Shown here piece by piece: positions 34,417-43,083 of a stretch of DNA of 64,000 nucleotides. Position 1 is the stretch's first letter, and every line of letters begins with the position of its first letter. The stretch is from JAXMCK01 sp046349395. GTDB lineage: Bacteria; Pseudomonadota; Alphaproteobacteria; Geminicoccales; Geminicoccaceae. The notes beneath the pieces are model-generated. The model did not search any database. It saw nothing but the letters and a program-made list of their open reading frames with translations, and had not been told where the DNA came from. Position numbers and translations under genes: made by a program. The DNA is taken from the NCBI GenBank assembly GCA_046349395.1, contig JAXMCK010000006.1, forward strand, positions 62,001 through 126,000. The letters run 5' to 3'.

Positions 34417-35286
34417 TCAGCCCTTGACCGCACCGGCGGTGAGGCCGCGGATGAAGAAGCGCTGCCCGGCCAGGTAGAGGACCACCATCGGCACGGTGGC
34501 CCAGAGCATGCCGGCCATCACGATCGGCACGTTCACCCGGTAGCGGGAATTGAAGATGTTGAGGCCGACCATCAGCGTGCGCAGGCCCTGGTCCTGCAGG
34601 AACACGACGGCGATCAAGACCTCGTTCCAGACCCACAAGGACTGCACGACGACGACGGTGGTGATGGCCGAGCCCGACAGCGGCAGCACGATGTTCCAGA
34701 AGATCCGCCACACACCGGCCCCGTCGATCCGCGCCGCATCCAGCAGCATCGGCGAGATGCCGGAGAAGAAGCTGCACAAGAGGAACGTCGAGAAAGGCAG
34801 CATGATCCCGGCATAGATGACGATGACGGTGTGGAGCGTGTTGAGCTGCTTCAGGTCGACGACGATCTCGAAGATCGGAACGATGAGGACGATGGGCGGT
34901 ACCACGAGAAGGGCGATCAGCAGGCCCAGCACCAGCGGACCCAGGTTCCAGCGCATCAGGCTCAGCGCGTAGGCCGCCAGGGCTGCGAGTGCCGTCGACA
35001 CCAGGACCGAGCACGCGGTGATGATGAACGAGTTCAGCATCCAGTGGTAAAGCTCGCCGCCGGCCAGCGCCGAGGTCAGCGAGGTGAGCGTCGGCTCCAG
35101 CGGGAGGCCGAGCTTGCTGGCGCTGTAGCCCGCCCGCGTCTTGAAGGCGTTGACGGTCATGAAATAGACGGGAAGCAGGGCCAGGGCCGCGAACAGGAGC
35201 AGGACGAGGTGCCGGCTCAGGGTGCCAACGCGACCCCCGGCGCTGACGCCGCGCGCCATCGTCCAGGTGTCGGCCTGCTCACTCAT
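34417..35286 (-). CDS. sugar ABC transporter permease, MalG/UgpE type
   Basis: A 289-residue membrane protein with six predicted segments. The coupling loop is D-A-A-R-I-D-G-A-G-V-W-R-I-F-W, the EAA motif of the MalG side, and the C-terminus ends in F-F-I-R-G-L-T-A-G-A-V-K-G as is usual for this subfamily. Its start overlaps the end of the preceding permease gene by eight bases. It forms a heterodimer with that permease. Confidence 0.92.
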   Translation of the reverse strand: MSEQADTWTMARGVSAGGRVGTLSRHLVLLLFAALALLPVYFMTVNAFKTRAGYSASKLGLPLEPTLTSLTSALAGGELYHWMLNSFIITACSVLVSTALAALAAYALSLMRWNLGPLVLGLLIALLVVPPIVLIVPIFEIVVDLKQLNTLHTVIVIYAGIMLPFSTFLLCSFFSGISPMLLDAARIDGAGVWRIFWNIVLPLSGSAITTVVVVQSLWVWNEVLIAVVFLQDQGLRTLMVGLNIFNSRYRVNVPIVMAGMLWATVPMVVLYLAGQRFFIRGLTAGAVKG

Positions 35287-36160
35287 AGCCGTGCGCTGCC
35301 AGGCTGCGCATGAGCCACAGACGGGCGACGATCAGCAGGGAGACGATGCCGAGCAGGACGACGCCGGCCGCCGCACCCACGCCGACGATGTTGTTCGTGA
35401 AGACCTGCTGGTAGATGTAATACTCGGTGACGACCGTGCTGTTCATCGGCCCGCCGAGCGTCATCACGTAGATGTAGGCGAAGACCCAGGACAGCATGTT
35501 GATGAGTTCGATGATGCCGTAGAAGGCGAGTGCAGGCGCAAGCATCGGCACGGTCACGTACCAGAGCGTCTGCCACCAGCCGGCCCCGTCGACCCGGGCC
35601 GCCTCGAAATACTCCTCGCTGACGCTCATCAGGCGGGCGAGGCAGAGGATAATGCCGAAGCCCAGCTCCTTCCAGACGATGACGAACATGATGGTGCGCA
35701 TCGCCCAGGCGGGGCTGCCCAGCCAGTCGGCGGCGATGGCACCGAGGCCCGCCCCCTTCAGGATCGTGTTCAGGGCACCCTGATACTGGAAGATGTAGCC
35801 GAAGACGAAACCGACGGTCGGAATCGACAGGATGTAGGGGATGAAGAGCAGTGTCCGGTAGACGCGCCAGCCCTTCGGCCGCTCGAACAGGATGGCCGAG
35901 AGGATCACGCTCAGCACAAGCATGATCGGCACGCAGAGAAAGAGCTTGATGTTGTTGAGCAGAGCCCCGCGGAACAACGGATCGTCGAAGATGAAGTGGA
36001 AATTCGCCAGACTGGCGCCCGCATCGGTCTGGCTCGGATCGAGGGACGCGTCGCGCAGGCTGTACTGGACGAGGGAGACGATCGGGTAGGCGAAGATCCC
36101 GGCCACGAAGAGCATCATGGGTGCGGCATAAAGCCATGGCATCCATGGATTGATCTTCAT
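35279..36160 (-). CDS. sugar ABC transporter permease, MalF/UgpA type
   Basis: A 293-residue membrane protein and the first gene of the importer operon. It opens with the N-terminal segment W-L-Y-A-A-P-M-M-L-F-V-A-G-I and carries the coupling loop F-E-A-A-R-V-D-G-A-G-W-W-Q. It lacks the long MalF periplasmic domain, as in most non-enteric sugar importers. The order permease-permease-binding protein is less common than binding protein first. The divergent upstream region also serves the LacI gene. Confidence 0.92.
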   Translation of the reverse strand: MKINPWMPWLYAAPMMLFVAGIFAYPIVSLVQYSLRDASLDPSQTDAGASLANFHFIFDDPLFRGALLNNIKLFLCVPIMLVLSVILSAILFERPKGWRVYRTLLFIPYILSIPTVGFVFGYIFQYQGALNTILKGAGLGAIAADWLGSPAWAMRTIMFVIVWKELGFGIILCLARLMSVSEEYFEAARVDGAGWWQTLWYVTVPMLAPALAFYGIIELINMLSWVFAYIYVMTLGGPMNSTVVTEYYIYQQVFTNNIVGVGAAAGVVLLGIVSLLIVARLWLMRSLAAHGYE

Positions 36161-36671
36161 GACCCGCGGCGTCCGCTCATCGAGGGGCCATCAGATCGTC
36201 ACCGCTATTCTGGTGGTCGATCTAGCGCTCCCCGAATGATTGGATGCACGAAGTCGATCAGCAGTAGAGTGCGACCACATACATTCGACAACGTGCTCGG
36301 ACGCGACATACGAGTCAGAACAACATCGCGTCATTGAACCGGAGCCGAAGTCGACACCTCCGGCGGACCTGGCATGATCCGTCGTCGCGTCGTTGTTGTA
36401 CTCCAGTTCGACTTGCATCGCGGCGCATTCCTCCATCGAGCACCGAGAAGCCGACTGAGCCGGGCATCTGTAACGTTAAAGCACCGTAACGGCGGGCCAT
36501 TGCCGCTGTCAATCGACGGCGGATAGAGAGCGGCACCCTCGCGATCGCCGGAACGGATAGCCGGGCTCGACGCTCGGGCGTAGGATGCGGCGCCCCGCAG
36601 CACGGCGCAACCGATCGTCGATCGGGGCGACCACGTTCAGGAGCACACGCGAGCCAGTGACAGCGAAGCGC
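36161..36671. promoter_or_regulatory. divergent control region between the sugar importer and LacI-type regulator
   Basis: About 510 bases with no convincing gene and lower GC than the neighbours. It must contain promoters for both directions. I could not place a sure -35/-10 pair. The only motif shared with another promoter region in the window is TAACGTTAAA at 36471-36480. Confidence 0.6.
36471..36480. promoter_or_regulatory. putative LacI-family operator
   Basis: TAACGTTAAA (reverse strand TTTAACGTTA) has the central CG and near-palindromic form of LacI-family operators. Closely related sites occur at 42938-42947 and 43039-43050 in the hyuA/SDR divergent region, so the same regulator may act at all three. 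Confidence 0.5.
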
Positions 36672-37751
36672 ATGAGGCGGACGGTCGAGGACGGCCCGAC
36701 CGACGAACGGCAGGAGTCGACGGTTCGGGCGCGAGCCAACGTCACGCTGCGCGACGTCGCCGATGCCGCCGGCGTCTCGCCGATGAGCGTGTCGAACTTC
36801 ATCAATGCGCGTCTCGGCCAGATGCGGCCGGAGACGCGGGCCCGGATCCAGGCCGAGATCGAGCGGCTGGGCTACCGCCCGCATGCGGCCGCGCGGAACC
36901 TGCGCCTGTCGCGGCGGCTCGCCATCGACATGGTGATCATCGACGAGGCGCCGCACTACCTCTCCGACCCGTTCACCACCGAGGTCGTGGCCGGGCTCAG
37001 CAACCGGCTCAACAGCCAGGGCTATGCGCTGCAGCTGCAGGGGCTCCCGGCCGAGGTATTCAATAGCTCGCCGATGGTCCGGGCCGTGCGCACCGACGCC
37101 ATCTGCCTTCTGCTGTCCGGGCCGGAAGAGACGCGGCGGCGGATCGTGAAGAGCCTGCTCGACCTCGGCCAGCCGCTCGTCCTGTTCCAGGACACGATTT
37201 CGCCGCCCGACCCCGATCTCTGCATCATTCGGCAGGCCGATCGTGAGGGCGGCAGGTTGCTTGCTAAGGAAGTGCTGGGCCGTGGAGCCCGCCGCCTTCT
37301 GATGCTGGTGCCGGCGACGGTCTGGCCGGCGATCGAGGAGCGGGTCGCCGGGGTGAAGGAGGTCGTGGGCGAGGCTGCGGAGCGGCCCGACCTGCGGATC
37401 GTGCCCTGCGGCAATGCCGATTTCCGGGACACGCAGGCGGCCCTCGTGGAGGAGATCGACCGCCACGGCGTTCCCGATGCCATCCTCGCCGGCAACGACC
37501 AGATGGGAATCGCCGCCATGAAGCTGATGGCCGCACGCGGCCTCGCCGTGCCGGGCGACGTCGCCATCACGGGCTTCAACGCCTTCGAGTTCTGGCAGTA
37601 CACCGAGCCGATGCTGACGACCGTGCGCTCGGCCGCCTACCGGATGGGGGCGCTGGGCGGCGAGGTGCTGCTGAAGCGCCTCACCGCCGGCCAGTTCGAG
37701 CAGCGCGAGATCGTGCTACCGGTGTCCCTGCAGCGCGGCGGGTCGACCTGA
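36672..37751 (+). CDS. LacI-family transcriptional regulator
   Basis: About 359 residues from the ATG at 36672; a GTG at 36657, 13 bases after AGGAG, is an alternative. The DNA-binding helix-turn-helix is V-T-L-R-D-V-A-D-A-A-G-V-S-P-M-S-V-S, followed by the R-P-E-T-R-x-R-I hinge approach and Y-R-P-H-A-A-A-R-N-L. A periplasmic-binding-protein-like ligand domain fills the rest, with A-I-L-A-G-N-D-Q-M-G-I-A and D-V-A-I-T-G-F near the end. The HTH has F-I-N instead of the usual hinge-like spacing V-L-N. It probably controls the importer and the hyu/SDR genes. Confidence 0.9.
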   Translation: MRRTVEDGPTDERQESTVRARANVTLRDVADAAGVSPMSVSNFINARLGQMRPETRARIQAEIERLGYRPHAAARNLRLSRRLAIDMVIIDEAPHYLSDPFTTEVVAGLSNRLNSQGYALQLQGLPAEVFNSSPMVRAVRTDAICLLLSGPEETRRRIVKSLLDLGQPLVLFQDTISPPDPDLCIIRQADREGGRLLAKEVLGRGARRLLMLVPATVWPAIEERVAGVKEVVGEAAERPDLRIVPCGNADFRDTQAALVEEIDRHGVPDAILAGNDQMGIAAMKLMAARGLAVPGDVAITGFNAFEFWQYTEPMLTTVRSAAYRMGALGGEVLLKRLTAGQFEQREIVLPVSLQRGGST

Positions 37752-37757
37752 GACGGC

Positions 37758-38882
37758 TCAGGCGACCGTGTATTCGCGCAAGACCGCCTCGTCGATGTCG
37801 ATGCCGAGGCCCGGGGCGTCCGGTACGGCGACGAAGCCGTCGACCACCGGGAACTTCTGCGGCACGAGCTTCTGGTTCAGCTCGGTCGTCTGCACGCAGT
37901 ATTCCATGTACTCGGCCTCATCCATGGCGGCCAGGACGTGCAGCGTGGCGGCCTTGATGATGCCCGTGCTCCAGGCGTGCAGCACGCAGCGTCGGCCGGC
38001 GCGCTTGGCGTAGTCGGCGATCTTCATGCACTCGCTGATGCCGCCCGCACGGGTCACGTCGGGCTGCAGGATCTCGACATTGCCCTCGGTGACCAGCCGC
38101 TCGAAGTCGGCGAGTGTGGTCTCCTCCTCGCCGCCGGCGATGGGCGTCGAGACGGCGGCGGCCAGTGCCGCGTACTTGCCGTAATGGTCGGGAAGGAACG
38201 GCTCCTCGATCCAGAAGGGGCGGTACTCTTCCATGCGACGGACGGTGTCGATTGCCTGGCGCGCGGTCTTGAAGCCGAAGCCGACGTCGATCATCAGGTC
38301 GTAGTCGTCGCCGCCGGCCTTTCGCGCCGCCTTGACCAGCGCCACGTCCAGCTCGGGATCGCGCCCCAGCGGACCCCAGCCGAGCTTCACCGCACCGAAG
38401 CCAGCCTCGCGCTGCTTGGCCACCGCGCGTGCCGCCTCGTCTGGCGTCTCCGGCATCAGTGTGCTGGCATAGGCCTTCACGCGGTCGCGCTGGGCGCCGC
38501 CGATGAGCGCGTGCACGGGCTTGCCCAGCGCCTTGCCGACGAGGTCCCAAAGGGCGATCTCGACCCCGCTGATGGCGTGGAGCACCACGCCGCGGCGCCC
38601 GTAATAGACCGAGCCCTCGTACATCTTCCGCCACAGCCGGCCGATCTGGAACGGCTCCTCGCCGACGAGGAGGGCCGCTAGGCCCGACGCGATCTTGTGC
38701 GAGGCCGGCGCCTCGATCACGGCCTTGGCGACGTAGGGCGAGGAATCGATCTCGCCCACGCCGACGAGACCCTCGTCGGTATGGATGCGGACGATGAGCG
38801 CATCCTGGCTGCCGTCGGCGATGTTCGGATTGATGGGCCCAGGCGGCCGCAGGAGGATGGCCTCAACCTTTGTGATCAGCAT
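37758..38882 (-). CDS. enolase superfamily enzyme, mandelate racemase/dehydratase type
   Basis: A 374-residue enzyme. Metal ligands are visible as Asp in D-L-M-I-D-V-G-F-G, Glu in W-I-E-E-P-F-L and Glu in G-G-E-E-E-T-T. The acid/base residues are Lys in A-V-K-L-G-W-G and His in V-L-H-A-W-S-T-G, the mandelate racemase arrangement also used by sugar-acid dehydratases. The start at 38882 overlaps the small zinc-protein gene by 20 bases. It closes the hyu operon and meets the LacI gene tail to tail. A sugar-acid or hydroxy-acid substrate is likely but not shown. Confidence 0.88.
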   Translation of the reverse strand: MLITKVEAILLRPPGPINPNIADGSQDALIVRIHTDEGLVGVGEIDSSPYVAKAVIEAPASHKIASGLAALLVGEEPFQIGRLWRKMYEGSVYYGRRGVVLHAISGVEIALWDLVGKALGKPVHALIGGAQRDRVKAYASTLMPETPDEAARAVAKQREAGFGAVKLGWGPLGRDPELDVALVKAARKAGGDDYDLMIDVGFGFKTARQAIDTVRRMEEYRPFWIEEPFLPDHYGKYAALAAAVSTPIAGGEEETTLADFERLVTEGNVEILQPDVTRAGGISECMKIADYAKRAGRRCVLHAWSTGIIKAATLHVLAAMDEAEYMEYCVQTTELNQKLVPQKFPVVDGFVAVPDAPGLGIDIDEAVLREYTVA

Positions 38883-39081
38883 CGCGCGCCCGGACTCCGT
38901 AGGTGGGTTTGACGTAACTCTCGTAGAGGTCCTCGCAGGCCGGGCTGCAGGCGGCAAGCTCGCCGGCACCGCCCTCGAAGATCCAGGAGCGGCGCGGGAT
39001 CAGCCGGCCGCAGACGGCGCAGTAGGCGACGTTGGTGTCGTTCCAGCTGCGCTTGGGCTCGCGCCACTTGCCCTTGGTCAT
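38863..39081 (-). CDS. small zinc-finger-like protein of the hyu operon
   Basis: A 72-residue protein whose start overlaps the end of hyuB by four bases and whose end overlaps the dehydratase gene. It has C-A-V-C-G near residue 21 and C-S-P-A-C near residue 49, a C-x2-C...C-x3-C set that would bind one zinc, followed by E-D-L-Y-E-S-Y. It is rich in Lys/Arg at the N-terminus. It may act as a small subunit of the HyuA/HyuB complex, as the zinc-binding gamma subunit does in acetone carboxylase, but it is far shorter. No family name is certain. Confidence 0.7.
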   Translation of the reverse strand: MTKGKWREPKRSWNDTNVAYCAVCGRLIPRRSWIFEGGAGELAACSPACEDLYESYVKPTYGVRARDADHKG

Positions 39082-40796
39082 GCCCCGATCCCATACACGC
39101 GGGCCGCAGCCTCGGGGCTCACGAAGCCCTCCTCGACGTCTGCGCGCACCAGCGCCGGGTCGCGCTCCGACGGCGGGCCGAAGCCCGCACCGCCGGGTGC
39201 GCGGTAGTACAGCTCGTCGCCCTGGTGCAGCAGCACGTTCGTGAACTTCGTCGGCGACGCGACGCCGAACACCTCCTGGAAGGTGCGGAACTCGGTGTCG
39301 CCCTTCAGCTTCACGAGCAGCGCCGAGCGCCCGCCCTCGTGGCCGCCGAACAGGCCCTGCCCCGCCAGCTTGCAGCGGTCGAAGAGGGCGCTGAACGTGA
39401 TCTCGGGCGCTCTGATCCGGATGGTCCGCTCCGTGCCGAGCCCACCCCGATGTTTGCCCGGACCGCCGGAGTCCTTGGCGAGGCCGTAGCGCAGCGTCAG
39501 CAGCGGATAGCGGTGCTCGAACACCTCGACCGGCGTGTTGCGGCAGTTCGAGTGCCGGGTCACCTCGCCGTCGTTGCCGTCCTTGCGGGCCGTCGCCCCG
39601 GCTCCCATGCCGTCGAAATTGTAGTTGCTGTAGTAGCGGCCGGTGTCGGGATGCACGCCGCCGAACAGCAGGTTGCTGCTCGACCCGCCGCTCGACGCCG
39701 CCACCCGGTCGGGCACGGCCTTGGCGAAGGCGGCGAGCAGAAGATCGATCAGTTTCGGCTGCAGGTCGGTGTTGCCGCCGACGGAGGGGCCGGGATGCTT
39801 CACGTTCACCACCGTGCCGGCGGGGGCGATCACCTGCAGCGGGCGGTAGCAGCCCGAGTTGCGCGGGATCTGGTCCATCGGGTCGGTGACGCTGAAGACC
39901 GCGTTGTAGAGGGCGGCTGCCGCCACGACGAAGGTGCAGTTCATCGGCCCCCGCACCTGCGGGCTGGAGCCGGTGAAGTCGGCGATGATCCGGCCGTCCT
40001 TGATGACGATCTTGACGTGCACGTCGAAGGGATCGGTGCCGACCCCGTCGTCCTCGACCGTCAGCGAGGCGGGGTACACCCCCTCGGGCAGCTCCAGGAT
40101 CTCGGCCCGCAGCCGACGCTCGGCATAATCGATGAGCTGGTGCGCCCCGTCGACGACGGTCCGCAGATCGTAGCGCGCCACCAGCTCGGCGAGGCGCCGC
40201 TCGCCGATGTTGAGCGCCCCGATCATGGCGTGGAAGTCGCCCCAGCTGTTCCGCGGCGTCCTGTGATTGGCCAGGATCACGCGCCAGAGCTGCTCGTTGT
40301 AGCGCCCGCCCTCGATCAGCTTCACCGGCGGAAGGCGCAAGCCCTCCTGGTAGACGTCGGTGGCGTCCGAGGCGAAGCTGCCGGGCGCCTTGCCGCCGAC
40401 CTCGGCCAGATGGCCGATCGCCCCGGAGAAGCCGATCAGCTCCCCTTCGAGGAAGATGGGCTTCATCAGCATGTGCTCGGGGATGTGGCAGTTGCCCCGG
40501 TAGGGGTCGTTGTGGACCACCACGTCGCCCGGCTGGAAGAACTCCTCGCCCAGCTCCTCCAGCGTCCAGCGCAGCGTGTAATTGACCGCCCCCATCATGG
40601 CGGGGGCGAAGTTGCGCTCGGCGATGATGTTGCCGGCCCGGTCGAGCAGGATGGTCGAGAAGTCGAGGCCCTCGTTGAAGATCGTCGAGTAGGACGTCTT
40701 CATCATGACGATCGCCATCTCGGAGGCGATATTCGTCAGGGCGTTGTGCAGCACGTGCAGCCCGATCGCGTCGAGCTCCAGCTTGTGGCCGCTCAT
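39078..40796 (-). CDS. hyuB: hydantoinase B/oxoprolinase family protein
   Basis: A 572-residue protein starting inside the hyuA stop (ATGA). It carries the HyuB landmarks: M-M-K-T-S-Y-S-T-I-F-N-E-G near residue 32, D-V-V-V-H-N-D-P-Y near 95, G-H-L-A-E-V-G-G near 135, D-F-T-G-S-S-P-Q-V-R-G near 295 and S-G-G-P-G-K-H-R-G-G-L-G near 470. With HyuA it forms ATP-dependent enzymes that open hydantoin, oxoproline or lactam rings, or carboxylate ketones in the acetone carboxylase branch. The natural substrate here is unknown. Confidence 0.92.
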   Translation of the reverse strand: MSGHKLELDAIGLHVLHNALTNIASEMAIVMMKTSYSTIFNEGLDFSTILLDRAGNIIAERNFAPAMMGAVNYTLRWTLEELGEEFFQPGDVVVHNDPYRGNCHIPEHMLMKPIFLEGELIGFSGAIGHLAEVGGKAPGSFASDATDVYQEGLRLPPVKLIEGGRYNEQLWRVILANHRTPRNSWGDFHAMIGALNIGERRLAELVARYDLRTVVDGAHQLIDYAERRLRAEILELPEGVYPASLTVEDDGVGTDPFDVHVKIVIKDGRIIADFTGSSPQVRGPMNCTFVVAAAALYNAVFSVTDPMDQIPRNSGCYRPLQVIAPAGTVVNVKHPGPSVGGNTDLQPKLIDLLLAAFAKAVPDRVAASSGGSSSNLLFGGVHPDTGRYYSNYNFDGMGAGATARKDGNDGEVTRHSNCRNTPVEVFEHRYPLLTLRYGLAKDSGGPGKHRGGLGTERTIRIRAPEITFSALFDRCKLAGQGLFGGHEGGRSALLVKLKGDTEFRTFQEVFGVASPTKFTNVLLHQGDELYYRAPGGAGFGPPSERDPALVRADVEEGFVSPEAAARVYGIGA

Positions 40797-42832
40797 CGCG
40801 CACCACCACAGGAGAGGATCATGACCCCGCTCTCCTCGACCCGGACCTCGTCGCCCGGATAGACCACGGTCGTCGAATCGACCTCCTCGACGATCGCCGG
40901 CCCGACCAGCGGCCCCTGCTGGGCGAGCTGACCGCGCGAGAGGATCCGGCACGGGCGGCCGCCCTCGGCATCGAACCAGACCGGCCGCTCGCTCGCTGGC
41001 CGTCCCGCCGGCGGTGGGATGCTGAACCCGCTGGCGGGCTCGGGGCTGACCGCCGTGACACGCAGATTGATCAGCTCCACGGGCTCGCCCGGCAGGTCGA
41101 AGCCGTAGAGTTGGGCGTGAACCTCGCCGAACTTCTCGAGCGTCGTCGCCCAACCCGCCTCGTCCAGTTCGCCCGGCGGAAAGGGAACCTCGACCTCGTA
41201 GTTCTGCCCCGCATAGCGCATGTCGGCCGAGGTGCGGATCTCGGGCTTCTCGACGTCGACGCTGGCTCGAAGCTCGTCGAGCGTCGCCGCGCGCAGGCGG
41301 CGCACCGCCTCGACGAGGCCCGGGAAGTCGACGTCGTCCGACGCGGTGAAGTAGGTCTGCACCTTGTCGACACGCGCCTCGGCAATGGCGGCACCGAAGG
41401 CCGAACAGAGGCCCGGATGGGGTGGCACGATGACGGTGCGCATGCCCAGCCGCTCGGCCACGGCGCGGCCGTGCAGCGGACCGGCACCGCCGAAGGCGAT
41501 CAGCGCGAAATCGCGGGGGTCGAGGCCGCGCTCGACGGCGATGAGCCGGATCGCGTTCGCCATGTTCTCGTCCGCCGTGCGGACGATGGCGAGTGCCGCC
41601 TGCTCGGTCGTGAGCCCCAGCGCCTCGCCGAGCTTCGCCACCGCGGTGCGCGCGGCAGCGGCGTCGAGCTTCATGGCACCGCCGAGGAAGTAGTTGGGAT
41701 CGAGCCGGCCCAGGACGATGTTGGCGTCGGTCACCGTCGGCTCGACGCCCCCCTTGCCGTAGGCGGCGGGCCCGGGCTCCGCACCGGCACTGCGCGGGCC
41801 GACATGGAGGAAGCCGCCCTTGTCGATCCAGCCGATCGAGCCGCCGCCCGCTCCGATCGTCTCGACGGCGACGCAGGGGATCGTCACCGGGATACCGAAG
41901 GCGATCTTGAACTCGGTCGTGTATTGCTGGCTGCCGGCGACAACCAGCCCGATGTCCGAGCTGGTCCCGCCCATGTCGAGGATGAAGGCCGCCTCGTGCC
42001 CGGCCCGCTCGGCGAAGTGGCGCCCACCCATGACCCCGCCGGCGAGGCCCGAGATCAGAAGCTGGGCCGGCCGGCGCAGCGCCTGCTCGGACCGGAGATA
42101 GCCGCCGTTCGAGGCCAGCACGTTCCAGTGGCGTGCGGCCTCGCTGGCATCGAGCACGCTGCCCACCCGCTCGACGTAGCGGCTGACCACCGGCTTCACG
42201 AAGGCGTCGGCGACCGTGGTGCTCGTCCGCTCATATTCGCGCCAGAGCGGGGAGACCTCGTGTGAGACGGAGATCGGTGCCTCGGGCAGCACCTCGCGCA
42301 CGGCATCGGCAGCACGGCGCTCGTGCTCGCCGTTCAGGTAGGCGAAGAGACAGCAGACGGCGATCGACACGTCCTCGCCGGCATAGGCGGCCAGACGCTC
42401 CTTGAGGGCCGCGATCTCGGCCTCGTCTAGCGGCAGAAGCTCGCGCCCATGGGCATCGAACCGTCCGCCGATGCCAACGCAGTCGCGGCGGGCGACGAGC
42501 GGCTTCGGCTTGCGCCAGTTCAGGTCGTAGATGCGCTCCTTGTCGATCCGGCCGATGAACAGGACGTCCTCGAAGTCGCGGTTGGTGACGAGGACGACGC
42601 GCGGACCCTGGCGCTGGATGACGGCGTTGGTGGCCACCGTCGTCGCGATGATCACACGGTCGATCCGCTCGACGCCCTTGCCCTTGAGGTTGGCCAGACC
42701 CGTCGCCAGCGCCTCGCCGGCATCGCGCGGCGTGGAGGGCACTTTGGTCGTGACGATGGTGCCCTTGGCGTGATCGACGAGGACGAAGTCGGTGAAGGTG
42801 CCGCCGGTATCGACGCCGAGCACGACGCTCAT
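40793..42832 (-). CDS. hyuA: hydantoinase A/oxoprolinase family protein, ATP-binding subunit
   Basis: A 679-residue protein. It opens with the ASKHA-type phosphate loop V-D-T-G-G-T-F-T-D-F and contains V-I-I-A-T-T-V-A-T-N-A, S-x-E-V-S-P-L-W-R-E-Y-E-R, D-M-G-G-T-S-S-D-I and A-F-G-G-A-G-P-L-H-G. These are the standard HyuA blocks for ATP use. It is the first gene of a four-gene overlapping operon and lies 251 bases from the divergent SDR gene. A LacI-like operator is found at 42938, about 106 bases upstream of the start. Confidence 0.93.
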   Translation of the reverse strand: MSVVLGVDTGGTFTDFVLVDHAKGTIVTTKVPSTPRDAGEALATGLANLKGKGVERIDRVIIATTVATNAVIQRQGPRVVLVTNRDFEDVLFIGRIDKERIYDLNWRKPKPLVARRDCVGIGGRFDAHGRELLPLDEAEIAALKERLAAYAGEDVSIAVCCLFAYLNGEHERRAADAVREVLPEAPISVSHEVSPLWREYERTSTTVADAFVKPVVSRYVERVGSVLDASEAARHWNVLASNGGYLRSEQALRRPAQLLISGLAGGVMGGRHFAERAGHEAAFILDMGGTSSDIGLVVAGSQQYTTEFKIAFGIPVTIPCVAVETIGAGGGSIGWIDKGGFLHVGPRSAGAEPGPAAYGKGGVEPTVTDANIVLGRLDPNYFLGGAMKLDAAAARTAVAKLGEALGLTTEQAALAIVRTADENMANAIRLIAVERGLDPRDFALIAFGGAGPLHGRAVAERLGMRTVIVPPHPGLCSAFGAAIAEARVDKVQTYFTASDDVDFPGLVEAVRRLRAATLDELRASVDVEKPEIRTSADMRYAGQNYEVEVPFPPGELDEAGWATTLEKFGEVHAQLYGFDLPGEPVELINLRVTAVSPEPASGFSIPPPAGRPASERPVWFDAEGGRPCRILSRGQLAQQGPLVGPAIVEEVDSTTVVYPGDEVRVEESGVMILSCGGAR

Positions 42833-42937
42833 CGGAAGACGTCCCAACTCAGCATCAGGGGCGTCGTCACCGGTGCGCGCCCGCTCATGATCTCCGCACC
42901 GGACCGCCCTGCATCCCCGCTCCCCGGCGTGCTTGTG

Positions 42938-42947
42938 TAACGATAAA
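42938..42947. promoter_or_regulatory. putative LacI-family operator upstream of hyuA
   Basis: TAACGATAAA; on the reverse strand TTTATCGTTA. It is about 100 bases away from a second copy at 43039-43050, an arrangement that would allow looping by a tetrameric regulator. Confidence 0.5.
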
Positions 42948-43038
42948 GTAGGCAGCCGCCCGAGCGACTGTCAACCGAACGCCGGCCGCCTCCACGGTAC
43001 CCAGACCTATGTCCGCGCGGTTCTTCCGGTCGGCCGGC

Positions 43039-43050
43039 TTTATCGTTAAA
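43039..43050. promoter_or_regulatory. putative LacI-family operator upstream of the SDR gene
   Basis: TTTATCGTTAAA, nearly palindromic around CG, ending 33 bases before the SDR start codon. That position would block transcription start or early elongation of the SDR gene. Confidence 0.55.
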
Positions 43051-43083
43051 CGAGGCGCAGAAACCAGTCTCGCGGAGGGCCCG

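Noticed and set aside
38863..40809. A 648-codon minus-strand frame overlapping hyuB
   Set aside because: Only its last 72 codons match a real product, the small zinc-finger protein with its own start at 39081. The rest is a shifted reading of hyuB.
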